Assembly (NCBI RefSeq): GCF_003966735.1
Contig: NZ_AP017378.1
Location: forward strand, 124,001 to 188,000
Reading direction: 5' to 3'
From: Desulfovibrio ferrophilus
GTDB lineage: Bacteria > Desulfobacterota > Desulfovibrionia > Desulfovibrionales > Desulfovibrionaceae
Length of the DNA: 64,000 bases
Shown: one piece after another, positions 54,001 to 61,709 of the stretch
Layout of the letters: each line of letters begins with the position of its first letter
Position numbering within the stretch: position 1 is the first letter of the stretch
Position numbers and translations under genes: made by a program
The notes under the pieces: generated by a model
Seen by the model: only the letters and a program-made list of their open reading frames with translations
Databases searched by the model: none
What the model was told of the DNA's origin: nothing

Positions 54001-54333
54001 GAACAGGTTCAGGAATCCGAGGTCCGTACGCAGGCGCTTCAGGGACACGAAGATTTCCTGTCCCTCAGGCTCCTGAACTTGAATGCCCTGCACTTCCAGC
54101 ACGAGGGAAAACGGGTTGAAACGGACTTCTTCGATGCTGACATTGCGGTGCAGAGCTTCACTTAGGTTTGTCTGTCCCAACGATTTGGCCACTCGTGGAA
54201 TGACGAAAAAGCCCAGTACCGTATACAGAGCGATGGCGACGATGATGACGATGAGCCAACTGATGATTTTTCCCCTGAGAGATTTTTCTCGGGTGGGCGC
54301 GGATGAGGGGGCCGTGTTTTCATCGTGGGGCAT
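51055..54333 (-). CDS. DUF748/AsmA-like envelope protein
   Basis: A 1092-residue protein with one N-terminal helix (about 22-43, IISWLIVIIVAIALYTVLGF) and a very long periplasmic part made of beta-rich repeats of the AsmA/TamB/DUF748 kind: VRFNPFSLVLEVQGIQVQEP, YNFSDLLNGG and ITNGTIVFDDL. It ends with an OmpA-like segment around LALNERPRLKLQIAGT-type sequence. Such proteins are proposed to move or organise lipids between membranes. The ATG at 54333 has GGAGAG upstream. A Pro/Glu-rich linker lies near residue 675. Confidence 0.86.
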   Translation of the reverse strand: MPHDENTAPSSAPTREKSLRGKIISWLIVIIVAIALYTVLGFFVIPRVAKSLGQTNLSEALHRNVSIEEVRFNPFSLVLEVQGIQVQEPEGQEIFVSLKRLRTDLGFLNLFRLAVGVDEVLVEQPYVHISQGKDGQYNFSDLLNGGEGGSEAPAENGGGLFPAIVSNFSITNGTIVFDDLTKGKQHKVENLELSIPFTSTLPSDKSEYVRPYLRANLNGTPLALEGRTRPFEDTLRTEFHFNLDKLDLTQYWAYVPLPRQAVLQSGTLSCDLSLVFQQRGTVVPQLSIMGQAQANGVALQLEKQPLLSFDELAVDISGLSLRQRLLRLSLVRLSSPKTSIVLDEQGTLNWLGLMPPASEQDQEAAPANDKGEDQGNFTVIVQRVELQEGSVLFQDKAREFSSSIGPVNLGVDDLDSSGGDAKFKLDVALGGPQQLTADGIFDLATLNSSGSLSAQSIDTTTLAPYYASALPAELLSCTASATLNYRLQAGDETSLELDKTNVTLEDIGLRRKDGKGATAHVKSLQLTEGTIDALNAKGTLQAITVSDTSLSAARGTATARQFGTLQGVALSELAFEADPIKVTLGKFQLSNLSVAAPGDATPALSLKQLDISPITYDAEKKALTVKRTLIQGPELAAALNADGISNLARIASAATGEPLPEKAPTQAEPEEQSPKAEDKESKVAQEPANAQAQSLTQMETKFSLGSLEIQEGVISFRDEGISPPYSTSLGNLTGRLDNISTTPGAPQATLTLTGTVDGSAPLILEGSASPTDLGMNPKLHLTLTNMGLTALSPYTSKFMSYSLATGQLSLDINTILEGAEVTSDNTFKLSSITLGTYQKSPDDMGIPLSLALALLADRSGNVQLDVPVRGNLNDPTFHLGPVIFKAVLNLLFKAVTSPFALIGSMFGGGEDLSALTMAPGLSALGADSQDKLESITKALNERPRLKLQIAGTTSPAADRAALTELWFQRAIKTPKFLELQEDGQAPASVDDVVLSDEDYPKYLEEAYAAAEFEKETNAFGLLKDQPVETMEQLLRTHVAATDQDALELAKQRASVVKDALLGNGVDAARVFLREATPKDGEQIPMGVVLTLQ

Positions 54334-54493
54334 AATACTCTCCAGCAGCTGGTTGCAGTGATCGACCAAAGCATCTGTGAGAATACTGTATTTTGCTGGT
54401 CACGCAAAGCCTGAGATAAATCAACTGCGGACGATTATTGTTAGCGCAGTGGTTGCGGGGGCTTGTCCTGTTCGTCCGAAAGCGGGCTCAAAA

Positions 54494-54557
54494 CACCGGT
54501 TCACGACCGGTGGGATTCGTGCTATGGGCGGCGTTGCCTCCGGGAAAACAGCCGGAG
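54494..54557 (+). promoter_or_regulatory. tandem hairpins in the leader of the succinyl-CoA synthetase gene
   Basis: CACCGGT/ACCGGTG with loop TCACG (54494-54512) and CTCCGG/CCGGAG with a GAAAACAG loop (54538-54557) lie 56-119 bases before the ATG at 54613. No T-tract follows. They may form a regulatory leader or protein-binding RNA; no known riboswitch consensus fits. Confidence 0.35.
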
Positions 54558-54612
54558 CAGTGTCGAGTATCGAGAACCAACCCAGTCACTCAACCGGTCA
54601 GGTCAATATCAG

Positions 54613-56682
54613 ATGTTGCTCAACGAACACCAAAGCAAATTGCTTTTTGCCGAGGCGGGGATCAATGTTCCCGAGGGGATTCTGTTTTCGTCTCAAACTC
54701 TGGAAAACGTCCAGCCTTCCTTTCCTCTGCCGTGGTACCTGAAATCGCAGGTTTTGGCCGGAGGTCGAGGCAAGGCCGGTGGCATTCTGCGCATCGACAG
54801 CCGTGAGGATTTGGTCCCCCTGTCGAAAAAATTGTTCGGGATGACCATCAAGGGCAAGGACGTGCCTTTGTTGCGTCTGGAAAAGAGCACCGAGATCGTG
54901 CGCGAGTTCTATTGCTCGTTCACCGTTGCCCGCGAGTTGGCAAGCGTGGTGTTCACCGTGGGCCGCGAGGGTGGCATGGAGATCGAGAATCTGTCTCCGG
55001 ACAATCTGCTGGTGCAGAAGATTCCCATGAGCTTGGGGCTGACCGAATACAACATGCGCGCCGCTTTCTTCCATCTGGGAATGGATGCCGAGTTCTGGTC
55101 GCACTTCCGCGAATTCGTGGGCAAGCTCTACGCTGCGGTCAGGGATTACGGATTGCTGCTGGCCGAGGTCAATCCCCTGGTGCTGACTGAGGAATCCTCC
55201 TGGGTGGCCCTTGATGGCAAGGTCGAGATCGATGACAACTTCTTGTTCCAGCATACCGATCTGGAACGCTTTTATACCCCTGAGCATGCCTCTCGTGAAG
55301 AGAATATCGCCCGCAAAGCCGGGTTGGCCTTCCATTCCTTGTCCGGGCGCATCGGCCTGATGGTCAATGGTGCGGGCCTAGCCATGGCAACCATGGATCT
55401 ATTGAACAAGTCCGCCCTGCCTGCCGCCAACTTCATGGACCTGGGCGGCGCAGCGGATTTGGATCGTATGCGCACCGCCATGACCCTGCTCTTTGAGGAT
55501 GACTCCGTGGAGGCCGTGCTGATCAACATCTTTGGTGGGGTCTTATCCTGCCGCAAGGTGGCATTGGCTTTGTATGAAGCGCTGGAAGGCCAGGCTCCGG
55601 CCAAGCCTTTGGTGGTTCGTCTTTCGGGTAACGAGGCTGAGGCCGGGCGTGAAATCCTGACGGATGTCAATTCGGACAAGCTGGTGATCGTCACCAATAT
55701 GGCCGAGGCCATCGCAGCCCTGAAACGCATTGATGGTCAGCAGGCAGAAACGTGCAAGGCCTGCGAGGCCGTTTCTGTGGATTTGAAATTTGAGCCGCAG
55801 CCTTTGGGCGAAGGCCTGCCTTTCGAGAAGGACCTGCCCGTGCTGGTGCAGGGCATTACCGGCAAGACCGCTCAGCTGCATACCGGGCTGATGCAGGCCT
55901 ATGGCACCAACATCGTGGCCGGTGTGACTCCGTTCAAGGGCGGACAGGAAGTGCAGGGCGTGCCCGTGTACAACTCCGTGCGCGAGGCCTGTGCCAAGCA
56001 CGAGATCGGCGCCAGCATCATCTTTGTACCCGCGGCCTTTGCTCCGGCGGCTATTCTGGAAGCCGCTCACGCAGGTATCAAGTGGGTGGTCTGCATTACC
56101 GATGGCCTGTCCCAGCAGGATATGCTGTGGGTGCGCGAGCAGCTTGCACCTCTTGGCACTCGGCTGGTCGGACCCAACAACCCGGGGCTGATTGCTCCGG
56201 GCCGTACCAAGATTGGTATCATGCCGGACTATGCCTTTGCCCCCGGCCCGGTGGCTGTACTCAGCCGTAGTGGCACCCTGACCTATGAGGCTTCACGCCG
56301 CCTGTCCGATGCAGGCATCGGTCAGTCCCTGTGTGTTGGCATCGGTGGCGACCCGTTTGTGGGCACGTCGTTCATCGATCTGTTCGAACTGCTGCGCAAT
56401 GACCCCAATACGCAAGCCGTGGTCATTCTGGGTGAGATTGGAGGCAGTGCCGAAGAGCAGTTGGCCGAGTACGTCAAGGAGACGGGCTTTACCAAACCGG
56501 TGGTGGGCTTCATCGCTGGGCAGACGGCCCCTCCGGGCAAGCGCCTGGGCCATGCCGGTGCCATTCTGGAATCCGGGCGTGGCATTGAGGACAAGCTTGA
56601 GGCCATGACCGGCGCTGGCTTTGCCCTGGCCAACAACCTGGACGAATTGCCCGGGCTGGTTGCCGAGGCCTTGAAGAAATAG
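54613..56682 (+). CDS. fused succinyl-CoA synthetase-type CoA ligase (beta-alpha fusion)
   Basis: A 689-residue single polypeptide joining an ATP-grasp beta subunit (about 1-385: [20 protein letters not shown], then AEVNPLVL and [13 protein letters not shown]) to an alpha subunit (about 415-689: [34 protein letters not shown]). The phospho-His lies in [14 protein letters not shown]. Subunit order and motifs match SucC plus SucD more than acetyl-CoA synthetase, so the expected reaction is succinyl-CoA + ADP + Pi to succinate + ATP. The ATG at 54613 begins the conserved region, but the ribosome binding site is poor. It stands next to the convergent korDABC genes, which would supply succinyl-CoA. 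Confidence 0.88.
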   Translation: MLLNEHQSKLLFAEAGINVPEGILFSSQTLENVQPSFPLPWYLKSQVLAGGRGKAGGILRIDSREDLVPLSKKLFGMTIKGKDVPLLRLEKSTEIVREFYCSFTVARELASVVFTVGREGGMEIENLSPDNLLVQKIPMSLGLTEYNMRAAFFHLGMDAEFWSHFREFVGKLYAAVRDYGLLLAEVNPLVLTEESSWVALDGKVEIDDNFLFQHTDLERFYTPEHASREENIARKAGLAFHSLSGRIGLMVNGAGLAMATMDLLNKSALPAANFMDLGGAADLDRMRTAMTLLFEDDSVEAVLINIFGGVLSCRKVALALYEALEGQAPAKPLVVRLSGNEAEAGREILTDVNSDKLVIVTNMAEAIAALKRIDGQQAETCKACEAVSVDLKFEPQPLGEGLPFEKDLPVLVQGITGKTAQLHTGLMQAYGTNIVAGVTPFKGGQEVQGVPVYNSVREACAKHEIGASIIFVPAAFAPAAILEAAHAGIKWVVCITDGLSQQDMLWVREQLAPLGTRLVGPNNPGLIAPGRTKIGIMPDYAFAPGPVAVLSRSGTLTYEASRRLSDAGIGQSLCVGIGGDPFVGTSFIDLFELLRNDPNTQAVVILGEIGGSAEEQLAEYVKETGFTKPVVGFIAGQTAPPGKRLGHAGAILESGRGIEDKLEAMTGAGFALANNLDELPGLVAEALKK

Positions 56683-56745
56683 GACTGATGTTTCGATTGT
56701 ATTCATGATGAACGCAGGACTGCTGTCCTGTGAACACTTAATAGT

Positions 56746-56785
56746 AACGCCCCCGTCGATCATTGATCGACGGGGGCGTTTTTTG
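56746..56785. terminator. strong convergent terminator
   Basis: AACGCCCCCGTCGATCA and TGATCGACGGGGGCGTT form a 17-bp stem with a single-base loop, followed by TTTT. It lies between the convergent CoA-ligase and CBS genes. Confidence 0.93.
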
Positions 56786-56809
56786 GAGACTATGATCCTG
56801 GGAGTGAAG

Positions 56810-57373
56810 TTACACTCCCTTCATTTGGCACTCCATCAGCTCATCGCGGATTATCCGATAGACATCCGCCAGCCGCAGTAAGCCTGTTATCTCGCCCTTG
56901 GCATCGTGCACAACCAGGTTGTGATGGCGGCCTGTGGCGAATTGATGCACCGCAAACGAAAGCGATTGGTCCTCGTGAACGAGCTCGGATTCATTCGGGG
57001 TGTCCATGATGTCGCCTACGATGATGCCGTCGGCCTGCTTGCAGAGGTTGACCAGACTGCTTTCCCATAATCCATATTGCAGGAAGATGGATTGCAATTG
57101 CTCCTGAGTCATTCCGAAGCGTGACATTTTAATAGGCTCGACCTGTGAGTATCGGGGTTCAAGCCCGGCAATGATGTCAAGCAGCGATAGTTTACCCACG
57201 CCCTGTCCGTTTTTGTCGACCACCAGCAGGGCTCGATATCGGAATTCGTCGGGTTCAAGATTTCGTTGAGCCCTGTCGAAGATATCAGCTGCTTCATAAA
57301 TATTGGCGGTCTCCGGGATGGTTGTCAGCTGCTCTGTGGTCATCATGAAATCTCTGACCTTGAAATTCTTCAT
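56810..57373 (-). CDS. CBS-domain protein
   Basis: A 187-residue protein made of two CBS motifs: KVRDFMMTTEQLTTIPETAN, then RYRALLVVDKNGQGVGKLSL, and VGDIMDTPNESEL, then HHNLVVHDAKGEITGLLRLA. CBS pairs bind adenine nucleotides and act as energy sensors. There is no catalytic domain. The ATG at 57373 has GAGGAT upstream. It lies downstream of the korDABC cluster, beyond a terminator. Confidence 0.9.
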   Translation of the reverse strand: MKNFKVRDFMMTTEQLTTIPETANIYEAADIFDRAQRNLEPDEFRYRALLVVDKNGQGVGKLSLLDIIAGLEPRYSQVEPIKMSRFGMTQEQLQSIFLQYGLWESSLVNLCKQADGIIVGDIMDTPNESELVHEDQSLSFAVHQFATGRHHNLVVHDAKGEITGLLRLADVYRIIRDELMECQMKGV

Positions 57374-57528
57374 ATCACTATCCTCAAAACTGGATTGTTT
57401 CGACAAGGGAGTTTCCAGATTTGAGAGTACCTTGTACCTCTGATTTTGGGAAGAGGTAGAGTGAAAGGTCATGGGAAAGATGGGGAAAGACGAAGGTTCC
57501 CATTGTATAGGCTTTGGAGCTGTGGGAT

Positions 57529-57556
57529 AAAAAAAGGGCCGCCCAAAGGCGGCCCA
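57529..57556 (-). terminator. terminator of the kor operon
   Basis: On the minus strand, GGGCCGCC, loop TTTG and GGCGGCCC are followed by TTTTTTT, seven bases after the korC stop. Confidence 0.93.
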
Positions 57557-57562
57557 GTGGTC

Positions 57563-58213
57563 TTATTTCTTTTTGGTGGCAGGCTTTTTCTTGGCTGCTG
57601 CTTTCTTTGTCTTGGTACTGGCGCTTGGTGCGTTGTCGATCATGTCCGCCCAGATGGCTGGCGGTTCTCCAAAGGCCTTCTTGGCATCGCGATAACCCAT
57701 ATTGAAGGCTTTCAAGTTGATGTCGACGATCTTTGCCGGCAGCGCATCTTCCAGACTCTTGCGCATGGCCGCGCGCTTGGCAAAGGGCAGCAGGAAGGTG
57801 CATGCACCAAGCACGATGGTGTTCATGGCCTGGACAAGTTTCAACCTGTCCATGGCGATTTCGGTAAAGGGCAGACCCAAGTATTGGTTGGTGGGGACCT
57901 GTTTGACCAGGGTCGTGTTCACCAACAGGATGCTACCGGGTTTCAGAAGCTGGAAGTACTTGTTGCAGGCCTCCTGCGACAAAGCCACCAACAGATCGAT
58001 CTTGTCGGTTTTGGGATAGCTGATGGGTTGGGTGGAGATCACCAGGTCGGTGCGTGATGCGCCGCCGCGTGCCTCCGGGCCGTAGCTCTGGGTCTGAGCG
58101 ACATTGAAGCCGTGCCCCAAGGCCAAGGCCTGGCCCATGATCTTGCCCAAGGTCAGCACGCCCTGCCCGCCAAGTCCGGACAGACAGATCTCAAAGCGTT
58201 GGATGTCCTTCAT
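57563..58213 (-). CDS. korC: 2-oxoacid:ferredoxin oxidoreductase, gamma subunit
   Basis: A 216-residue subunit of the 2-oxoglutarate:ferredoxin oxidoreductase type. The glycine-rich LSGLGGQGVLTLGKIMGQA at the N-terminus and QTQSYGPEARGGASRTDLVI are diagnostic. The last 20 or so residues are a Lys/Ala tail (TKTKKAAAKKKPATKKK) not needed for the fold, perhaps a basic docking tail. It is the last gene of korDABC, three bases after korB. Confidence 0.93.
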   Translation of the reverse strand: MKDIQRFEICLSGLGGQGVLTLGKIMGQALALGHGFNVAQTQSYGPEARGGASRTDLVISTQPISYPKTDKIDLLVALSQEACNKYFQLLKPGSILLVNTTLVKQVPTNQYLGLPFTEIAMDRLKLVQAMNTIVLGACTFLLPFAKRAAMRKSLEDALPAKIVDINLKAFNMGYRDAKKAFGEPPAIWADMIDNAPSASTKTKKAAAKKKPATKKK

Positions 58214-58216
58214 GGT

Positions 58217-59044
58217 TTAGGCCCCCCTCAGTTGTTTGCGCATGTTCTCGTAGCTGACTTCCAGCGGCGTTTCTTCACGCTCCTGGAAGACACCGATGGG
58301 GATGCGGTTGCCGCGTTTTTCAGGTGCCAGCTTGTTGTAGGCTTCCAGCGGCATGGCCGTGCTCTTGAGCCACTTGTACATTTCCACCGGGTTCTTGAAC
58401 TTGTTCTTGCGGCCATACTGGGTGTGACACGGGGTGAGCACTTCCAGGAAGTTGAACCCGGGCTTTGTCAGGGTGTTGGTCATCAGCTTGTCCAGGGTCT
58501 TGACGTGGAAGGTCGTTCCGCGCGCCACGTGGTTGGCCCCGGCAGCGCTGGTGAGGTTTACCAGGTCAAAGGACTTTTCCATGGCTCCGTGCGGGGTGGT
58601 GGTGGACCAGTCGCCCTGCGGCGTGGTGGACGAGCATTGCCCGCCGGTCATGCCGTAGATGAAGTTGTTGAGTACCAGCACCGAGAGGCCGATGTTGCGG
58701 CGGGCGGCGTGGATGAAGTGGTTGCCGCCGATGGACAGCGCGTCGCCGTCTCCCATGATCACGATGACGTGCAACTTGGGATTGGCCATCTTGATGCCTG
58801 TGGCCATGGTCAGAGCGCGGCCATGTACGGCATGTACGGTATTGAAGTCGACGTAGACCGGGATGCGGCCCGAACAGCCGATGCCGGCGACCAGGACGAC
58901 GTCGTCCTTGGGGATGCCCAGGGCGTGAACGCTGCGGATCAGGGAACCCAGGACGATGCCGTGGCCGCAACCGGGACAGAACACATGCGGGAACTTTTTA
59001 TCGTGCCGCAGGTAGTTGTGGATGATTTGCGTAACTTCGGCCAT
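58217..59044 (-). CDS. korB: 2-oxoacid:ferredoxin oxidoreductase, beta (TPP) subunit
   Basis: A 275-residue subunit that binds thiamine diphosphate: FCPGCGHGIVLGSLIRS with the conserved Cys pair, VLVAGIGCSGRIPVYVDF, and the Mg/TPP motif IVIMGDGDALSIGGNHFIHA. NNFIYGMTGGQCSSTTPQGD matches Kor rather than pyruvate ferredoxin oxidoreductase. It catalyses decarboxylation of the 2-oxoacid and reduces ferredoxin together with KorA, C and D. Confidence 0.95.
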   Translation of the reverse strand: MAEVTQIIHNYLRHDKKFPHVFCPGCGHGIVLGSLIRSVHALGIPKDDVVLVAGIGCSGRIPVYVDFNTVHAVHGRALTMATGIKMANPKLHVIVIMGDGDALSIGGNHFIHAARRNIGLSVLVLNNFIYGMTGGQCSSTTPQGDWSTTTPHGAMEKSFDLVNLTSAAGANHVARGTTFHVKTLDKLMTNTLTKPGFNFLEVLTPCHTQYGRKNKFKNPVEMYKWLKSTAMPLEAYNKLAPEKRGNRIPIGVFQEREETPLEVSYENMRKQLRGA

Positions 59045-59048
59045 GACT

Positions 59049-60197
59049 TTATCCCTTCCTCAGACTGTCGAGGATCTGTTTGGGGGTGATGATATGTCCG
59101 TCGATGCGGTTCAGGGTCTTGACCTTGCAGCGGCCATCGTTGACCCGTTTCACTTCGCGGGACATCTGCCCCATGTTCATCTCGGGCACCAGAATGGTCT
59201 TGCAGTTGCCGATGACCTTTTCCACTGCGCCGCGCGGGAATGGGAACAGTGTTTTCAGGTTCAGCAGACCTGCCTTGATGCCCAGTTCCCGGGCCTGGTC
59301 CACGGCCAGTTGTGCGCTACGTGCCACACTGCCGAAGGCCACCACCAGCATCTCGCAATCCTCGGCCCGGTGCTCGTCCACGATCTGGATATCGAAGAAG
59401 AACTGATCGATCTTGCGGAACTGGCGGGAAACAGCGGATTCGACCTCTTCGGGTTTGGAGGTCGGGAAGCCATGATCGTCGTGGGTCAAGCCGGTGTAGT
59501 GGAAACGGTAGCCTGCACCCAGAGGTGGCATGGGCGGTACGCCGCGCACGGTTTCCTCGAAGGGTTTGTACCATTCCGGTGGCATGGTCGGCTGCAGGCG
59601 CGAGAAGATTTCGATGTCATTGGGAGAGGGGATGGTAATCTTTTCGCGGGTATGGGCCGTGATTTCGTCCAGCAGCAGAATGACCGGGGTGCGGTATTTT
59701 TCTGCATAGTTGAAGGCTGTCACCGTCATTTGCAGACAGTCCTGCACGTCCGTGGCGGAGAGCACGATGATCGAATGATCGCCGTGAGTTCCCCAGCGGG
59801 CCTGCTGGACATCACCCTGAGCCGGGCTGGTGGGCAATCCCGTGCTGGGGCCACCGCGCATGACATTGACGATGACCAGTGGCACTTCGGTCATGCAGGC
59901 ATAGCCGATGAGCTCCTGCATCAGGGAGAACCCCGGACCGGAGGTCGCCGTCATGGCTTTGCGGCCAGCCATGGATGCACCGATGATGGTGCCCATGGAA
60001 GCGATCTCATCTTCCATCTGGATGAAGACACCGTTTTCGGTCTTGGGCAGGCGGGCGGCCATGGCCTCCATGATCTCCGAAGATGGGGTAATGGGATATC
60101 CGCCGTAGAAGCTGCAGCCAGCAAGCAGTGCACCCTCGACAACAGCTTCCGCTCCGAGGGCGAAAATTTCCCTTGGGGTTTTACGCTTGGCAATCAT
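59049..60197 (-). CDS. korA: 2-oxoacid:ferredoxin oxidoreductase, alpha subunit
   Basis: A 382-residue subunit with the N-terminal region GAEAVVEGALLAGCSFYGGY containing the YPITPSSEIME substrate and TPP motif, MEDEIASMGTIIGASMAGRK, and RGGPSTGLPTSPAQGD. The C-terminal transketolase-like domain ends in VPEMNMGQMSREVKRV. It overlaps korD by four bases and is followed by korB after four. 2-oxoglutarate is the expected substrate, given the adjacent succinyl-CoA ligase. Confidence 0.95.
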   Translation of the reverse strand: MIAKRKTPREIFALGAEAVVEGALLAGCSFYGGYPITPSSEIMEAMAARLPKTENGVFIQMEDEIASMGTIIGASMAGRKAMTATSGPGFSLMQELIGYACMTEVPLVIVNVMRGGPSTGLPTSPAQGDVQQARWGTHGDHSIIVLSATDVQDCLQMTVTAFNYAEKYRTPVILLLDEITAHTREKITIPSPNDIEIFSRLQPTMPPEWYKPFEETVRGVPPMPPLGAGYRFHYTGLTHDDHGFPTSKPEEVESAVSRQFRKIDQFFFDIQIVDEHRAEDCEMLVVAFGSVARSAQLAVDQARELGIKAGLLNLKTLFPFPRGAVEKVIGNCKTILVPEMNMGQMSREVKRVNDGRCKVKTLNRIDGHIITPKQILDSLRKG

Positions 60198-60451
60198 GAT
60201 TTTTTGCTCCCCTCGTTGGGTTCGCTCGAACCTTTGCTGTCCTTGGGGGTGATGACAATGGCGAAGTCCGGACAGTGGAGTTCGCAGAATCCGCAGTTGA
60301 TACAGTCCTCTTCCCGGATGGCCTTGGCACAGCCTTCCACCGGGTCAAGCTCCAGGACCTTGCCAGGGCAAAAGGCCACACACAGCCCGCATCCCTTGCA
60401 CCAGTCTGGATAGATTGTGATTTTTGTTTGTCCCTTCTGTACTTTCGCCAT
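60194..60451 (-). CDS. korD: 2-oxoacid:ferredoxin oxidoreductase, ferredoxin subunit
   Basis: An 85-residue two-cluster ferredoxin: CKGCGLCVAFCPG and CINCGFCELHCPD. It provides the internal [4Fe-4S] clusters of the Kor complex. The start at 60451 is preceded by GAGAGGT. First gene of the operon; a terminator-like hairpin sits 33 bases before its start. Confidence 0.94.
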   Translation of the reverse strand: MAKVQKGQTKITIYPDWCKGCGLCVAFCPGKVLELDPVEGCAKAIREEDCINCGFCELHCPDFAIVITPKDSKGSSEPNEGSKKS

Positions 60452-60483
60452 TGTACCTCTCGCTCCGTCAGGGCCGCCAGACA

Positions 60484-60524
60484 TAGAAAAAGGGTAATCG
60501 CCCTGTGGCGGTTACCCTTGAAAA
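60484..60524 (-). terminator. hairpin with T-tract between the binding lipoprotein gene and korD
   Basis: On the minus strand, AAGGGTAACCGCC, loop ACAG and GGCGATTACCCTT are followed by TTTCTATG. It ends only about 33 bases before the korD start, too close for a full promoter in between. It is therefore either an attenuator in the kor leader or the terminator of the upstream gene with read-through. Confidence 0.7.
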
Positions 60525-60672
60525 CTTAATCTATGTTCTGAGGTCCCGTGTTGTCGCATCCGAGCAGTCCTCGGTGTTTTGGGTGACACTCCCATGTAAC
60601 AAAGCCGATGAAGAAGGGATGTACCCCATAGTGATGCGCTATGGCAACAGCCCTTGTGCATTCTGCACCATT

Positions 60673-61632
60673 TTAGTTTAATTTTTTGCGTTTCGGGGAA
60701 ACAGCACCGTTTCCGGGCAGAATTTCCATTCTCCATGCCGTAGGCAGATAGAATTTGGTGTGCGGGCCGAACCAGAGGTTGTAGATTTTCATGTATTCGC
60801 CGCTGACCCACAGTTTGTTCAGAGTCAGGTTGACGAAGTCACGGAAGTTGGAATCGTCCTCGGGCACTCCCAAGCCATAGGGCTCGTCGGAGATGAAATC
60901 GCCAACGATTTCCCAGGCTGCGGGGTCGGGGTCTGAGTTTTTCAAGCCCAGGAGAATGGTGGTATCTGCGCAGATCGCTGACAGGCGCCGGGCCTTCAGG
61001 TCCATGAAGGCTTGCGGATATCCGGGGTAGGTTTTGATTTTTGATCCGGGTTGGGCTTCGCGGATGTTGGCCTCGGCCCAGGAACCGTCGACAACCCCCA
61101 CACGGCGGCCTGCCAGATCGGTCACGGAATGAACGCCAGAACCTCGTTTTGTCAGCAGCTTTTGCCCATCCATGAAGTAGGTAATGGAGAAGTCAATGTC
61201 GTCCTCGCGGGCAAAGTGATGCGTCATGGTGGCCGCGATGATGTCAACCTCGCCTCGTTGGATGAGAGGAATGCGGGCACTTTTTCGAACCGGCAAGGTT
61301 TCCAGACGTACTCCCAATGCCTGGGCCAGGGCCCGGCAGATATCGATCTCGAATCCAACGATCTCGCCGGTGTGTTCGTCGGTGTAACCGAAGGGGATGG
61401 CGTCGTCCCGGACCCCGGCGATGAGCACACCACGTTTCTTGATGGCTCGCAGTCTGCCTTTGAGTTCGGGCAGCGGTTCGGGGCAGTCGAGTTCAGGGCA
61501 GGGAGGACAGTCCGGGCAGGGTGTCTGCTCCGGGCAGTCAGGCTGTTCTTGCGAACAGCCGCCAACCAGCATCAGGCCGAGAAGCAGAATGAGCGCCGCT
61601 AAGGCGGAGAGAAGTCGATGGTCGCTGCGCAT
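60673..61632 (-). CDS. amino-acid-type solute-binding lipoprotein with Cys-Pro repeat
   Basis: A 319-residue family-3 binding protein of the glutamate/aspartate type: FGYTDEHTGEIVGFEIDICR, FSITYFMDGQKLLTKRGSGV, LAGRRVGVVDGSWAEANIRE. The lipobox LVGGC sets the lipidated Cys at 26. Residues 33-51 carry five Cys-Pro pairs (CPEQTPCPDCPPCPELDCP), an unusual linker that could bind metal or cross-link. No permease genes are adjacent. Its position next to kor, in the same region as the glutamate dehydrogenase, makes glutamate or a 2-oxoacid-yielding amino acid a reasonable ligand (inference). Confidence 0.9.
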   Translation of the reverse strand: MRSDHRLLSALAALILLLGLMLVGGCSQEQPDCPEQTPCPDCPPCPELDCPEPLPELKGRLRAIKKRGVLIAGVRDDAIPFGYTDEHTGEIVGFEIDICRALAQALGVRLETLPVRKSARIPLIQRGEVDIIAATMTHHFAREDDIDFSITYFMDGQKLLTKRGSGVHSVTDLAGRRVGVVDGSWAEANIREAQPGSKIKTYPGYPQAFMDLKARRLSAICADTTILLGLKNSDPDPAAWEIVGDFISDEPYGLGVPEDDSNFRDFVNLTLNKLWVSGEYMKIYNLWFGPHTKFYLPTAWRMEILPGNGAVSPKRKKLN

Positions 61633-61709
61633 GAAGTGTCCTTTGACTGGTTGAGAGATGGGACTAGGCGAGTAAATTGTCCCTCAGTCCGGACGAATCT
61701 GTCAAGACG

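Noticed and set aside
54480-54570. Cobalamin-type riboswitch before the CoA-ligase gene
   Set aside because: Some short matches (GGTGGGATTCG, GGGCGGC) caught the eye, but the order of conserved boxes and the B12 box are missing.
59016-60413. 465-codon plus-strand frame
   Set aside because: Antisense to korA and korD; no plausible start or domain.
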